Positions 54,865 to 63,405 of a stretch of DNA of 64,000 nt are shown here, one piece after another. Every line of letters begins with the position of its first letter. The stretch's first letter is position 1. The stretch covers positions 44,725 through 108,724 of the forward strand of contig NZ_JADOBQ010000008.1 of NCBI RefSeq assembly GCF_015644665.1. The letters are read 5' to 3'. The position numbers were made by a program, and so were the translations under genes. This DNA is from Roseobacter sp. MH60115. GTDB lineage: Bacteria; Pseudomonadota; Alphaproteobacteria; Rhodobacterales; Rhodobacteraceae. Below the pieces are notes generated by a model that was given only the letters and a program-made list of their open reading frames with translations, was not told where the DNA came from and did no database searches.

Positions 54865-55262
54865 CGTGGATGGTAATCCTGTTTCATGCCATATGTCTGC
54901 CTCACAGATCAGCCTCTTGCGGGTCGATTCTGCTATGACCTCAGAGAACATCAAAATCCCGTCTTCTGTCAACACAAAGCGAATAGCGGGAATTTCTGCG
55001 GATTTTCCAAAATCAATTTAAATCAAAGGTATATTGGTTAAGGGTGACAGCCTAGCGTCACCCTATAGGCCCTCTGCTGACACCATATCTACGTATTCAG
55101 GTGGGTGGCTGTCCCTAAATAATCGACGCCCCCCGCGTATTGACTGCCTAATACGGAGAATAACCCGAAAAACGCGCGTTTGGCTAAATGAGAAATTTCT
55201 TTTTGCTCAATTCCTGAAATCCCGTTATTCGTGGAGGCGCAGGTAAAAACGCGAGAGGCGCC
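54865..55262. other. rep-parA intergenic region, candidate origin
   Basis: About 400 bases between the divergent initiator and parA genes. It holds both promoters, an inverted repeat (AGGGTGAC at 55041-55048 and GTCACCCT at 55057-55064) and AT-rich patches around 55010-55040 and 55185-55215. It is the most likely place for the origin or for autoregulation; no array of iterons was recognised. Confidence 0.55.
55041..55064. repeat. inverted repeat in the rep-parA region
   Basis: AGGGTGAC (55041-55048) and GTCACCCT (55057-55064) are exact inverse repeats around an 8-base spacer. Position between the divergent rep and par genes suggests an operator or an origin element. Confidence 0.6.
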
Positions 55263-56573
55263 ATGAGAAATCACAACGACCTTCTGACCATGAATGAACG
55301 CAGCCTCGCTCAGCAGGCCGCCGTTCGGAGGGCAACCTTCTCGCCGGGGGAAGTGAAGGAGCTGCGGCCCTTCTCCATCTGGGAGATCAGCCAGTTCATG
55401 TTCGACGTCCCCGCCGACACGTTGCGCAAGAAGCTGGCCGAGGACCCGTCCCTGCCCCAGGGTCTTACGGAAGAGGACGGTCGCCAGCGCTGGTTCTCGC
55501 TCGAAGAGATCAATGAGCTGCGCCGGCGGATGCGGTTTCGCGGCCGGTCCTTACAGCCCGAGCGTCCGAAGGGGCGCGCCATGCGGGTGGCGGTCTCGAA
55601 CTTCAAGGGCGGTGTTGGCAAGACCGTGGTGGCCCAGCATCTGGCGCATGCCGCGGCGCTCGATGGCTACCGCGTGCTCTGCATCGACTTCGACCCCCAG
55701 GCCACGCTCACCCACTCCATGGGCATCATCGAGGTCAAGGAGTGGAACACGGTCTGGGGCATCATGTGCCGCGATCTCTGCCGCGAGGCGGACCGGATCA
55801 TGGAAGGCTACGATGACCCGGACGACTGCCCCTACCCCGCGTCTGATGAGTTGCCGGATGACGTGCGCTCCATCGGGTCGCAGCGGTTCCAGGATTTCAT
55901 CCAGCCCACCTGCTGGCCAACCATCGATATCATCCCGTCTTGCGCCAATGCCGCTTTCGTGGAATTCGCCAGCGCGCAGTACCGCTCCGTGCACAAGGCG
56001 TGGAGCTTTTTTGGCTGCGTTGCGCGCTATCTCGATGAGCTGCCCGATGACCAATACGACATCATCGTTTTCGACTGCCCGCCCGCGATTGGCTACCAGT
56101 CCCTGAACGCGGCCTTTGCGGCGGACATCCTCTACATTCCCTCCGGCCCGGGCTATTGGGAATACGACAGCACGACGAGCTATCTGGGCCAGCTCGGCGA
56201 TGCGATGGCGGATATTTCGGAAGGTTTTCAGGACCTGGCAGCGGACGCGGGGATCACGCTCCCGAAACGCTTTTCCGATATCCGCTTGCTGATGACCCGC
56301 TTCGAGGCCGCTAACCCGCTGCACGCGGCAATGATGGAAGCCTTCCAGAATGTCTTCGGCGCGGACGTCTGCGCCAACCCGATCGAAATGACCCGTGCCG
56401 TGGAACAATCGGGGCGGTTCCAGATGTCGGTCTACGAGCAGGATTACAGGCAGATGACCCGCGAGACCTGGAAGCGCGCGCGGCAGAGTTTCGACCGCGC
56501 CTATGACGAGTTTCTCAAGACGGTCCTGGCGGCCTGGACAGAACATGACAGCCGGAAGGAGGCTGCGGAATGA
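55263..56573 (+). CDS. parA: ParA-family partition ATPase
   Basis: A 436-residue plasmid-type ParA. Residues of about 30-100 form a MerR-like helical DNA-binding domain ('WEISQFMFDVPADTLRKKLA'). The ATPase has the deviant Walker A 'NFKGGVGKTVVAQHLA', the 'DFDPQATLTHSMG' motif and 'DIIVFDCPPAIG'. It segregates the replicon with ParB and often represses its own promoter. The stop overlaps the parB start (ATGA). Confidence 0.94.
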   Translation: MRNHNDLLTMNERSLAQQAAVRRATFSPGEVKELRPFSIWEISQFMFDVPADTLRKKLAEDPSLPQGLTEEDGRQRWFSLEEINELRRRMRFRGRSLQPERPKGRAMRVAVSNFKGGVGKTVVAQHLAHAAALDGYRVLCIDFDPQATLTHSMGIIEVKEWNTVWGIMCRDLCREADRIMEGYDDPDDCPYPASDELPDDVRSIGSQRFQDFIQPTCWPTIDIIPSCANAAFVEFASAQYRSVHKAWSFFGCVARYLDELPDDQYDIIVFDCPPAIGYQSLNAAFAADILYIPSGPGYWEYDSTTSYLGQLGDAMADISEGFQDLAADAGITLPKRFSDIRLLMTRFEAANPLHAAMMEAFQNVFGADVCANPIEMTRAVEQSGRFQMSVYEQDYRQMTRETWKRARQSFDRAYDEFLKTVLAAWTEHDSRKEAAE

Positions 56574-57634
56574 GCAGTAAGAATAAATTTGGTTTTGCGC
56601 CCGTGGAAGCAGATGCCGTTCGTCAGCGACGTGATCGTACACCGGGGCCCATGGGGGCTGCCGTGCGGGACGTGGCCGACAGCCTGCAGGAAACCACGGA
56701 GGCGAAGGTGGCGCAGCGCCGTCAGAATGCCGAGGACGCCAAGGCGTTTCGCGCCGCGCAGGATGAGGGCCGGGTTTTGGTCCGGCTCGCGCTGGGTGAG
56801 ATCTCCACCGATGATCTGCCGCGCGACCGGCTGGAACTTGAGGCGGTCGCGGCCTCCGATGAAATGGAGGAGCTGAAGGCGTCGATCCGCGAGCGGGGCC
56901 AAAAGGAGCCGGTCGAAGTCTATGTGGGCCCGGATGGCGGCTATCAGCTCAAGAAGGGCTGGCGGCGTTTCACGGCGCTGTCGCAGCTGCTGAGCGAGAC
57001 GGGCGAGGAGGCCTTTGCCACCATCGTCGCGCGGGTTGAGCCGGGGCAGGCGGAGCGGATCGCGCGCTATGTCGATATGGTTGAAGAGAACGTGGTGCGC
57101 GAAGACCTGACCTTTGCCGAGATGGCGCAGGTGGCGATCACTGCGGCGCAGGACGACGGGATTGAGGAGACGGATCCGGCGGAGCTGGTCAACCGGCTCT
57201 ATGGCGCGCTGCACAAGACCAAGCGCTCCTATATCCGCAACTTCGTCTTTCTGCTGACGGTGCTGGGCGACGCGGTGCAATGGCCCAAGGACATCGCCCG
57301 CAATCTTGGTGTCGATGTGGCGCGGGCGATCAAGTCGCCGGAGCAGGCGGAGGCTTTGCGCAGTCAGTTGCAGGGGTGCTCCTCGGCGGAAGCGCAGAAC
57401 CGCGTGCTGGCGGCGTTTCTGGATGTTGCGCGGGCCGGGAAAGGCGCGTCCCGGGAGGCGTCGGCGCCTAAGCAGAAGTTCGAGTTTTTCGTGGGCAAGA
57501 CCAAGGTCACTGCGCGGGAAGGGGAGTGCCGTATCGTGAGCGAGCGGGACTTTGCGACGATCCCCAAGGCGCGTCTGGAGGAGGCGGTGAAAGCCTTTGA
57601 AGAGGCGTTGCAGGGTGGGCCGCGTATCCGCTAG
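56570..57634 (+). CDS. parB: ParB-family partition protein
   Basis: A 354-residue ParB. It shows the CTP-binding/nuclease-like core: 'LKASIRERGQKEPVEVYVGP', 'GYQLKKGWRRFTALSQL' with the conserved GxRRxxA-like box, and 'MVEENVVREDLTFAEMAQVA'. HTH and C-terminal helical regions follow. It binds centromere sites; two long palindromes start nine bases after its stop. Confidence 0.93.
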   Translation: MSSKNKFGFAPVEADAVRQRRDRTPGPMGAAVRDVADSLQETTEAKVAQRRQNAEDAKAFRAAQDEGRVLVRLALGEISTDDLPRDRLELEAVAASDEMEELKASIRERGQKEPVEVYVGPDGGYQLKKGWRRFTALSQLLSETGEEAFATIVARVEPGQAERIARYVDMVEENVVREDLTFAEMAQVAITAAQDDGIEETDPAELVNRLYGALHKTKRSYIRNFVFLLTVLGDAVQWPKDIARNLGVDVARAIKSPEQAEALRSQLQGCSSAEAQNRVLAAFLDVARAGKGASREASAPKQKFEFFVGKTKVTAREGECRIVSERDFATIPKARLEEAVKAFEEALQGGPRIR

Positions 57635-57642
57635 AGCGGTGG

Positions 57643-57658
57643 GTTACCCGTGGGTAAC
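57643..57658. repeat. parS-like palindrome 1
   Basis: GTTACCCGTGGGTAAC: two 7-base arms (GTTACCC/GGGTAAC) around GT. It lies nine bases past the parB stop and shares both arms with the second site 28 bases on. The position and dyad symmetry suggest a ParB-binding centromere. Confidence 0.75.
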
Positions 57659-57686
57659 ATCCGCGGGTGGGTGCTTTGATGAGGTT

Positions 57687-57710
57687 CCGGGTTACCCATG
57701 GGTAACCCGG
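57687..57710. repeat. parS-like palindrome 2 (24-base perfect palindrome)
   Basis: A perfect palindrome: arms CCGGGTTACCC and GGGTAACCCGG around AT. Its core is the same GTTACCC/GGGTAAC pair as the first site. Two copies of such a site directly behind parB are typical of plasmid centromeres. Confidence 0.78.
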
Positions 57711-57737
57711 GCTCATAATAATAAAACAAATAAAATC

Positions 57738-57753
57738 AATAAGTTAACTTATT
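57738..57753. repeat. AT-rich perfect palindrome after the parS-like sites
   Basis: AATAAGTTAACTTATT is a perfect 16-base palindrome in a short AT-rich tract (about 57714-57760). It may be an unwinding or binding element of the replicon, or a weak bidirectional transcription stop. Confidence 0.5.
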
Positions 57754-58001
57754 CATCGGCTAGTGTCGCTCACCTTAATGCGTCGGATCGCCAATCTGTG
57801 TGAGCCACTCGGAAAAAGCGTGTGCATCTGTGAAGGGGGAGGTGTGTTGCCGCAATCCCGTAGACTGGAGAGATGGGCGTTGCGGCAACAGTTTGGATAT
57901 CGGTGCCGGTAAGGCACCGCATCAGGGAACCGCAAAAGCGGTCAGGGAGAAAAGTGGGTGTTGTGGGGGCGCCGCACCAAGAAGGTGCCGCGCGCGGATC
58001 G
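57754..58001. other. intergenic stretch between the partition locus and pqqA
   Basis: About 250 bases. Apart from the palindromes before it, no gene or clear hairpin was recognised. The right end is the 3' flank of pqqA, which is transcribed toward parB. Confidence 0.4.
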
Positions 58002-58100
58002 TTAGATCAGGGTTTCGCGCTCGTCGTCCTCGCCGGGTCCGTACATGTTGATTTCCATGCCGCAGGCGATTTCGCGCAGTGTTGGTTTTGTCCAGGCCAT
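58002..58100 (-). CDS. pqqA: PqqA, precursor peptide of pyrroloquinoline quinone
   Basis: A 32-codon gene, easily missed because of its size. It has a strong GGAGGAG ribosome-binding site six bases before the ATG. The peptide starts MAWTKPTLREIACG and contains 'MEINMY': Glu16 and Tyr20 in the ExxxY spacing whose side chains are fused to make PQQ. 'W-T-K-P' at the start is also typical of PqqA. No pqqB, C, D or E gene is beside it. The neighbouring two-component system and PQQ-associated ABC exporter support the call. Confidence 0.9.
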   Translation of the reverse strand: MAWTKPTLREIACGMEINMYGPGEDDERETLI

Positions 58101-58202
58101 GAGGGGCTCCTCCAAAGGATGTATCCGTTGCCGCAACCGTGACAGAGCAGAACATGTTGAGCGACTCTTATTTTATGAGAAGGCTGTGACGAGCGGCCCG
58201 CC

Positions 58203-58883
58203 TCAGGGCTCGACCCGGACCGGCAGCTTGCCGGTCAGGCAAAAGCCCCGGTTGCGCAGGGTTTTGATTTCCATGCCGAAATCCGACGTTGCCAGCTTCT
58301 TGCGCAGGTAGCCGATGTAGACATCGACCACGTTTTCGTTACCGGAGCCTTCCGCCGCCCAGAGGGTATCGAAAATCTCGTTCCGGGGCACCGGGGCCTC
58401 GGGCGATTGCATCAGCAGCGCCAGCAGGTCGAATTCGCGTTCGGTGAGGGTGATCTGATCGGTTGCGTTTTCCAGCCTCCGGTCGGTCACCTGCAGACGG
58501 GCCGGTTGCGGCCGCTGGCTGCCAACGCGATGCTCCTGCACCCGCAGCCGGGCGACAAGCTCGTCAAAGCTGAAAGGTTTGACCACATAGTCATCGGCCC
58601 CGGCCTCCAGCCCGGCGGTGCGGTGTTCGACCTCCGACAGCGCCGAGAGCATCAGGATCGGCAGCGTGGCCCCGGCGGCACGGGCGCTGCGCACCAGGTC
58701 GATACCGCTGTCCGCGCCCAGCATCACATCGACAATGGCGCCGACGTGATGGCCGTTCTGCAGGCGTTCCAGTGCGCGATCAGCGCGGTTTTCCGCCTCC
58801 GTTTCATAGCCGTGCAGCGCCAGCCCGCGGGCCAGCGCCGAGGTGATTTCCGGATCGTCGTCGATGATCAGCAACCTGTTCAC
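58203..58883 (-). CDS. OmpR-family response regulator
   Basis: Receiver domain with 'LLIIDDDPEITSALARGLAL', the phospho-Asp in 'GAIVDVMLGADSG' and the Lys in 'DDYVVKPFSFDELVARL'. A winged-helix output domain follows ('LTEREFDLLALLM', 'NVVDVYIGYLRKKL', 'IKTLRNRGFCL'). The GTG at 58883 (VNRLLIIDD) is chosen as start, 11 bases after the kinase stop; longer starts up to 58943 overlap the kinase gene. It probably controls the PQQ-linked genes nearby. Confidence 0.9.
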   Translation of the reverse strand: MNRLLIIDDDPEITSALARGLALHGYETEAENRADRALERLQNGHHVGAIVDVMLGADSGIDLVRSARAAGATLPILMLSALSEVEHRTAGLEAGADDYVVKPFSFDELVARLRVQEHRVGSQRPQPARLQVTDRRLENATDQITLTEREFDLLALLMQSPEAPVPRNEIFDTLWAAEGSGNENVVDVYIGYLRKKLATSDFGMEIKTLRNRGFCLTGKLPVRVEP

Positions 58884-58893
58884 GGGGCCAAGT

Positions 58894-60471
58894 CTAATCG
58901 GTCTTGCGCGGCAGGCGAACCGCGATTTTCGTCCCGGGTGCATCGCCGAGCGCCGCGCCGTGGGGCAGGGGGCTTTGCAGGGAGATCGCGCCGCCCTGTG
59001 CCTCGATCACCCATTTGGCCAGTGCAAGACCGACACCAAAGCCCGCGTTGGCGGTGGCAGAGGTGCCTTGCGCAAAGCGGTCGAAGATCCGCGTCTGATC
59101 TTCCGGGGCGACACCGGGGCCGTTGTCGCAGACCGACAGGGTGACGTCGGTGGCCGATGCCTCTGCGGTGATCCGCAGCAGCTTGCCCGCCCGGGCATGG
59201 CGGATGGCATTGCGGATCAGGCTGACGATCACCTGCCGCACCCAGTTCGGATCGCAAAGCACCGCGACATCCGGCGGGGCGGGTGTGTCGACCTCCATCC
59301 CGGCGCTGTCGATCTCGGATTGGCTTTCGCGCCGTATCTCTCGCATCAGGTCAGGCAGCGAAACCTCTTGTGGGTCAAGGGCCAGCTCGCCGGTGTCGGA
59401 GCGCGCCAGCCGCAGCAGATCATCGATGCGCCGGTTCAGGCGCGCGGCGCGGGATTCGATGGTGGCAAAGGCGGCTTTCGGGTCCGGGCTGCCGCGTGTG
59501 CCGATCTCCGCCTCCATCAGGATCACGGTGAGCGGGGTGCGCAATTCGTGGCTGATGTCGGCAAAGAAGCGGCGGCGCTTGTCGTCGATCTCGGCCAGTT
59601 GCGCGTTGGCGGTGCGCAGCGCTTCGGTGCGGTCGGCGATGGTTTCGTTCAGGCGCGCCCATTCGGCCTGCACCTCCTCCTGCCGGGCGAGCAGGGCGGC
59701 GGCCATGCGGTTGGTCTCAGAAGAGAGCTGACCGATCTCATCATTGCGGGTCACCGGCAGACTGACAGTAAAGTCGCCGGTGCCGATCTGATGCGCGGCG
59801 GTGCGCAGGCTGTCGAGGCGGGTGAACTGTGGTCGGATCAGCCCGAAGGTGAAGGCGGCCACGGCCAGTAGCGTGGCGGCGACGATGCCAAGGGCCGCAC
59901 GCGTCAGCCGTTGGCGCAGCGCGTCGATGCCCGACAGGATGTCGTTGCGAAAGAGCACCTCGGTGTTCACCGCCTGGCTGAGCAGCTGGTCGACGCGCGA
60001 GGCAAAGCCGTCGAGATGCGCGCGCAGCCGGGCCGCGTCCCCTTCCTCGGCAAGGCCCGTTTCGGCGCTGTCGAGCGCGGCCTGCATCCGCGCGATGCCC
60101 AGCGATTGCGTGCCATAGCGGGATTGTTCGTCGAGCCCGAGCGCCTCGGCGGCCTGCACCGCGTCCTCCACATCGGCGTGCAGCTGTTCGAAGGTGCGGC
60201 GCATCTGGTCGATCACGGGTGCGAGGCGCGCCATGCGGCTGTCGGTCGGCTGGTCGGTCTGTACCGCCTCGGTGGCCACCACGAGGAAGGTGGAGGCCTG
60301 GGTGGAGAGGCTGGCATAGCGCGCGATGCGGTTCTCCGAGGCAAGCGCGGTGTCGAGGCGTTGGGCCACTTCGGCGAGACCCAGAGAGAGGATCAGCGCG
60401 GTCAGGATGGTGCCTGCGCCCAGGAGGGCGGCGCCGATGGTCAGCCGCAGCTTGAGCGAGAGCGCGGTCAT
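58894..60471 (-). CDS. sensor histidine kinase
   Basis: Start at 60471 (MTALSLKLRLTIGAALLGAG). Two membrane helices (about residues 10-35 and 200-222) enclose a helical periplasmic domain of about 165 residues. A HAMP domain ('HQIGTGDFTVSLPVTRNDEI'), the His box 'ADISHELRTPLTVILME', N box 'IRNAIRHA', 'CDNGPGVAPEDQTRIFDRF' and 'GFGVGLALAKWV' follow, so all kinase boxes are intact. It is the partner of the response regulator just downstream. Confidence 0.93.
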   Translation of the reverse strand: MTALSLKLRLTIGAALLGAGTILTALILSLGLAEVAQRLDTALASENRIARYASLSTQASTFLVVATEAVQTDQPTDSRMARLAPVIDQMRRTFEQLHADVEDAVQAAEALGLDEQSRYGTQSLGIARMQAALDSAETGLAEEGDAARLRAHLDGFASRVDQLLSQAVNTEVLFRNDILSGIDALRQRLTRAALGIVAATLLAVAAFTFGLIRPQFTRLDSLRTAAHQIGTGDFTVSLPVTRNDEIGQLSSETNRMAAALLARQEEVQAEWARLNETIADRTEALRTANAQLAEIDDKRRRFFADISHELRTPLTVILMEAEIGTRGSPDPKAAFATIESRAARLNRRIDDLLRLARSDTGELALDPQEVSLPDLMREIRRESQSEIDSAGMEVDTPAPPDVAVLCDPNWVRQVIVSLIRNAIRHARAGKLLRITAEASATDVTLSVCDNGPGVAPEDQTRIFDRFAQGTSATANAGFGVGLALAKWVIEAQGGAISLQSPLPHGAALGDAPGTKIAVRLPRKTD

Positions 60472-60638
60472 GCGCGCAGGTCCCGGACGGCAGGCAGATG
60501 CGCAAAAATGCTGCACAATCGACGGTATTTGGTCCTGAAACAGGGGGCAGGGGGGGGTGTTAAGGAGTATTTTACCGACTTTAGTCTATGTTTTGGCCGT
60601 GCGCACGAGCAGAAAACAAGAACAGGAACACCCGCACC

Positions 60639-60842
60639 ATGATTGAGCTTTTGTTTGTTGCCTGTCTTTCGACAGCCCCGGATGAGTGCCGCGAGCGCAG
60701 CCTTGTCTTTACCGATATTTCGCCGATGCAGTGTCTGATGGGGGCGCAGCCGGAGCTGGCCAAGTGGTCGGCAGGCCACCCCAACTTTGAGATCAAGAGC
60801 TGGCGCTGCCGCACCGTCACCTTCGCGGAACGGGAGACCTGA
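60639..60842 (+). CDS. small Cys-containing protein, 67 aa, of unknown function
   Basis: The ATG at 60639 follows AGGA. The protein starts MIELLFVACLSTAPDECRER and has four Cys (in 'VACLS', 'DECRE', 'MQCLM' and 'WRCRT'). The first 10 residues are hydrophobic, so it may be exported or membrane-attached. I recall similar short proteins near methanol/alcohol dehydrogenase loci of roseobacters, but not a name. It is divergent from the sensor kinase and convergent with the ABC exporter. Confidence 0.7.
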   Translation: MIELLFVACLSTAPDECRERSLVFTDISPMQCLMGAQPELAKWSAGHPNFEIKSWRCRTVTFAERET

Positions 60843-60852
60843 CGCCACCGGC

Positions 60853-61644
60853 TCAGCCCTTGCGCTTCATCAGCCCGCGTGCGGGGTCGTAGCCCCAGAC
60901 GGCGAGCAGGGTGAGCAGGATGGTGCTGAGCACCACCCAGGCCAGGGCGTGCAGGTTGATCTGCAGGTAGAGCAGGAAGCGGATGAGCTCGACCACATGG
61001 GTGAAGGGGTTGAGCGCGCAGATGTCGCGCAGAAGCGGGGAGCTTTCGGCCATCTTCCATAAGGGATAGAGGGCCGAGGAGAGGAAGAACATCGGGAAGA
61101 TGACGAAGTTCATCACGCCGGCGAAGTTCTCCAGCTGCGAGATGAAGCTGGAGAGCACGAGGCCGAGCGCCCCCAGCATCAGACCGCCCAGGATCAGCCC
61201 TGGCAGCACCGCGACATAGCCCAGCGTGGGCAGGGTGATCCCGAAAAGCGCGGCAATCCCGAGGAAGGTGTAGACCTGCAGGATCGAGATGGCGGTGGAG
61301 CCGAAAAGGCGGCAAAAGAGCAGCCACCAGCGCGGGAAGGGCGAGGTGAGCAGCAGCCGCATGGACCCCATTTCGCGGTCATAGACCAGGCTGAGCGAGC
61401 TTTGCATGCCGTTGAACAGCAGCACCATCGCGCAGAGACCGGGCACGATATAGGTCTCGTAGGTGATGTAGGTCTGATAGGGCGGGATGATCGACAGGCC
61501 GAGCGCCGCGCGAAAGCCCGCCGCGAAGATCAAGAGCCACACCAGCGGGCGCACAAGCGCGGCGATGAAGCGCTCACGCTGGTGGATGAAGCGCAGGAAT
61601 TCGCGGCCCACGATGGCGCGGGTGACGCCCCAGAAACCGCTCAT
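60853..61644 (-). CDS. ABC-2 type permease of the PQQ/alcohol-dehydrogenase-associated exporter (PedC-like)
   Basis: The start at 61644 overlaps the ATPase stop by four bases. A 263-residue ABC-2 permease with six membrane segments and 'IVGREFLRFIHQRERFIAAL', 'GMQSSLSLVYDREMGSMRLL' and 'FFLSSALYPLWKMAESSPLL'. It matches the subgroup I remember as restricted to PQQ and PQQ-dependent alcohol dehydrogenase neighbourhoods (PedC-type). The presence of pqqA nearby supports that. The exported substrate is unknown. Confidence 0.85.
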   Translation of the reverse strand: MSGFWGVTRAIVGREFLRFIHQRERFIAALVRPLVWLLIFAAGFRAALGLSIIPPYQTYITYETYIVPGLCAMVLLFNGMQSSLSLVYDREMGSMRLLLTSPFPRWWLLFCRLFGSTAISILQVYTFLGIAALFGITLPTLGYVAVLPGLILGGLMLGALGLVLSSFISQLENFAGVMNFVIFPMFFLSSALYPLWKMAESSPLLRDICALNPFTHVVELIRFLLYLQINLHALAWVVLSTILLTLLAVWGYDPARGLMKRKG

Positions 61645-62360
61645 GCCGGGGCTCCGGTTTGCGCCAGAAACCAATCTGACAGGGGCATGTCGCCGCGGAC
61701 ATCCCCGGTGGTACCCGCGTGCAGGATCTGCCCCTGATGCAGCACCAGCAGTGCGTCGCTGTCGCGCACCTCGTCGGTGAGATGCGTGGTCCAGAGTACG
61801 CAGAGCCCCTGATCGGCCAGATCATGCACATGGGCGGTGATCGCGGCGCGCGCGGCGGCGTCGAGGCCGACGGTCGGCTCGTCCAGCAGCAGCACCTTGG
61901 GGTCATGCAACAGGGCGCGGGCCAGCTCCATCCGGCGGCGGTGGCCGCCATTGAGCGCGCGGGCCTTTTCATCGGCGCGTTCCGCCATGTCGAGCCGGTC
62001 GAGGGCGGCGTCAATGCGGCCCGGCACCTCGCTGCGCGGCAACCCGTGCAGGGCGGCGAAATAGCTGAGGTTCTGCCGCACGGAGAGGTTCAGATCGAGC
62101 GTCGGCTGCTGGAAGACCACGCCGAGGGCGGCGAGCGCCTTGCGCGGGGCACGGCGCAGATCGTGCCCGGCGATGTGAATATCCCCTTTTGGCGCGACCA
62201 GCAGGCGGGTGAGCAGCGAGACCAGCGTGGATTTCCCCGCACCGTTTGGCCCCAGCAAGGCGCAGAACCGCCCCGGCGCCACATCGAGCGAAACCGCATC
62301 CAGCGCGCGTTTTGGCCCGTAATCAAAGCTCAGGTCGCGGACGCTGAGGCCGCCGGTCAT
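61641..62360 (-). CDS. ABC exporter ATP-binding protein (PQQ-associated)
   Basis: A 239-residue nucleotide-binding domain: Walker A 'GPNGAGKSTL', Q-loop 'VVFQQPTLDLNLSV', a signature altered to 'LNGGHRRRMEL', Walker B 'VLLLDEPTVGLD' and 'TTHLTDEV'. The altered signature (LNGGH for LSGGQ) is typical of the PQQ-associated subgroup as far as I recall. It is translationally coupled to the permease. Confidence 0.87.
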   Translation of the reverse strand: MTGGLSVRDLSFDYGPKRALDAVSLDVAPGRFCALLGPNGAGKSTLVSLLTRLLVAPKGDIHIAGHDLRRAPRKALAALGVVFQQPTLDLNLSVRQNLSYFAALHGLPRSEVPGRIDAALDRLDMAERADEKARALNGGHRRRMELARALLHDPKVLLLDEPTVGLDAAARAAITAHVHDLADQGLCVLWTTHLTDEVRDSDALLVLHQGQILHAGTTGDVRGDMPLSDWFLAQTGAPA

Positions 62361-62574
62361 CGCAGTGACCTCGGTTGGATCATTCTGGTCACGCGTCCTC
62401 CCGGCTCCGCCCCGTCATGGCCGCAGCTTGCCCCGAAAGCCCGGGCGCGACAAGCGCTGCGGCATAGCCTTTGGTCGCAACAGCAAAGGGCGGTGCGCGC
62501 CCATCACGAAGTTGTCATTGCCGGGTTTTTGGCGGATGACATAGCCTTGCCCCATGCCACAGGGAGGCGATATC

Positions 62575-63000
62575 GTGGAACTCACGCGGCGCGGGATGCT
62601 GGTGTCCGGCTCGGCCACGCTTCTGGCGCTTGGCTTTCCGGGGCATCTTGCGGCGGAAGAGATCACCACCGAAGAGGCGATCGCGGCCTTTGCCAAAGGC
62701 GCCCCGATCAGCCCCGGTGGCGTGACGCTGACGCTGGAGGCGGTGGCCGAGGATGGTTTCCGGGTGCCGGTCACGGTGGCGGCAGAGGGGGCGGCGGCAT
62801 TGATGATCGTGGCGCCGGAAAACCCGGTGCCGCCGATTGCGCTGGCCCGGTTCGGCCCGATGGCGGTGGAACAGGAACTTGCGACCCGCATCCGTCTGGC
62901 CCGCACGCAGGAGGTCATGGCGCTGGCACGGATGGCCGATGGCACCGTCCGGCAGGTCAGCCAGCATGTCGATGTCGTTGTTGGCGGCTGCGGGGCTTAG
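62575..63000 (+). CDS. soxY: SoxY-like sulfur carrier subunit
   Basis: The GTG at 62575 is chosen for its AGGGAGG eight bases upstream; an ATG at 62554 lies before that site. The N-terminus carries a twin-arginine-type export signal ('LTRRGMLVSGSATLLALGF'). The mature protein has the SoxY fold ('GVTLTLEAVAEDGFRVPVTV') and ends in Gly-Gly-Cys-Gly-Ala; the Cys is the swinging-arm attachment point for sulfur intermediates in the periplasm. In context it may belong to the quinoprotein-dehydrogenase-associated SoxYZ group or to a Sox system proper. soxZ follows. Confidence 0.9.
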   Translation: MELTRRGMLVSGSATLLALGFPGHLAAEEITTEEAIAAFAKGAPISPGGVTLTLEAVAEDGFRVPVTVAAEGAAALMIVAPENPVPPIALARFGPMAVEQELATRIRLARTQEVMALARMADGTVRQVSQHVDVVVGGCGA

Positions 63001-63004
63001 GCGT

Positions 63005-63334
63005 ATGGCGACAGGGGTCAAATCACGGGTGAAACTGCCCAAGACGGCAGCCGCTGGAGAGGTGATCACGATCAAGACGCTGATCACGCACCGGATGGAG
63101 AGCGGCCAGCGGCGTGACGACGCGGGGGCGGTCATCCCGCGCTCGATCATCCACCGCTTTACCTGCGATTTCGAGGGGGAGCCGGTTGTCGATGTGCAGG
63201 TGCATCCCGGCGTTTCGACCAACCCGTTTTTCGCGTTCCGGGCGCGCGTGTCGCGCAGCGGTGTGTTCAGCTTTGCCTGGTATGACGATGATGGGGCGGT
63301 CTACACCGACAGCAAAGCCATTGCGGTCACGTGA
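63005..63334 (+). CDS. soxZ: SoxZ-like carrier subunit
   Basis: A 109-residue protein starting MATGVKSRVKLPKTAAAGEV, with 'ITIKTLITHRMESGQRRD', 'NPFFAFRARVSRSGVFSFAW' and 'DDGAVYTDSKAIAV', the strands of the SoxZ immunoglobulin-like fold. It starts four bases after the soxY stop and would form the SoxYZ carrier with it in the periplasm. SoxZ has no signal of its own and rides with SoxY. Confidence 0.93.
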   Translation: MATGVKSRVKLPKTAAAGEVITIKTLITHRMESGQRRDDAGAVIPRSIIHRFTCDFEGEPVVDVQVHPGVSTNPFFAFRARVSRSGVFSFAWYDDDGAVYTDSKAIAVT

Positions 63335-63405
63335 CAGCGGTGGCGCTGCGACGCCGACCAAAGTTTGGCTGGGCCAGCTGCGATCGCCGCGCGATACTGT
63401 CTGAC

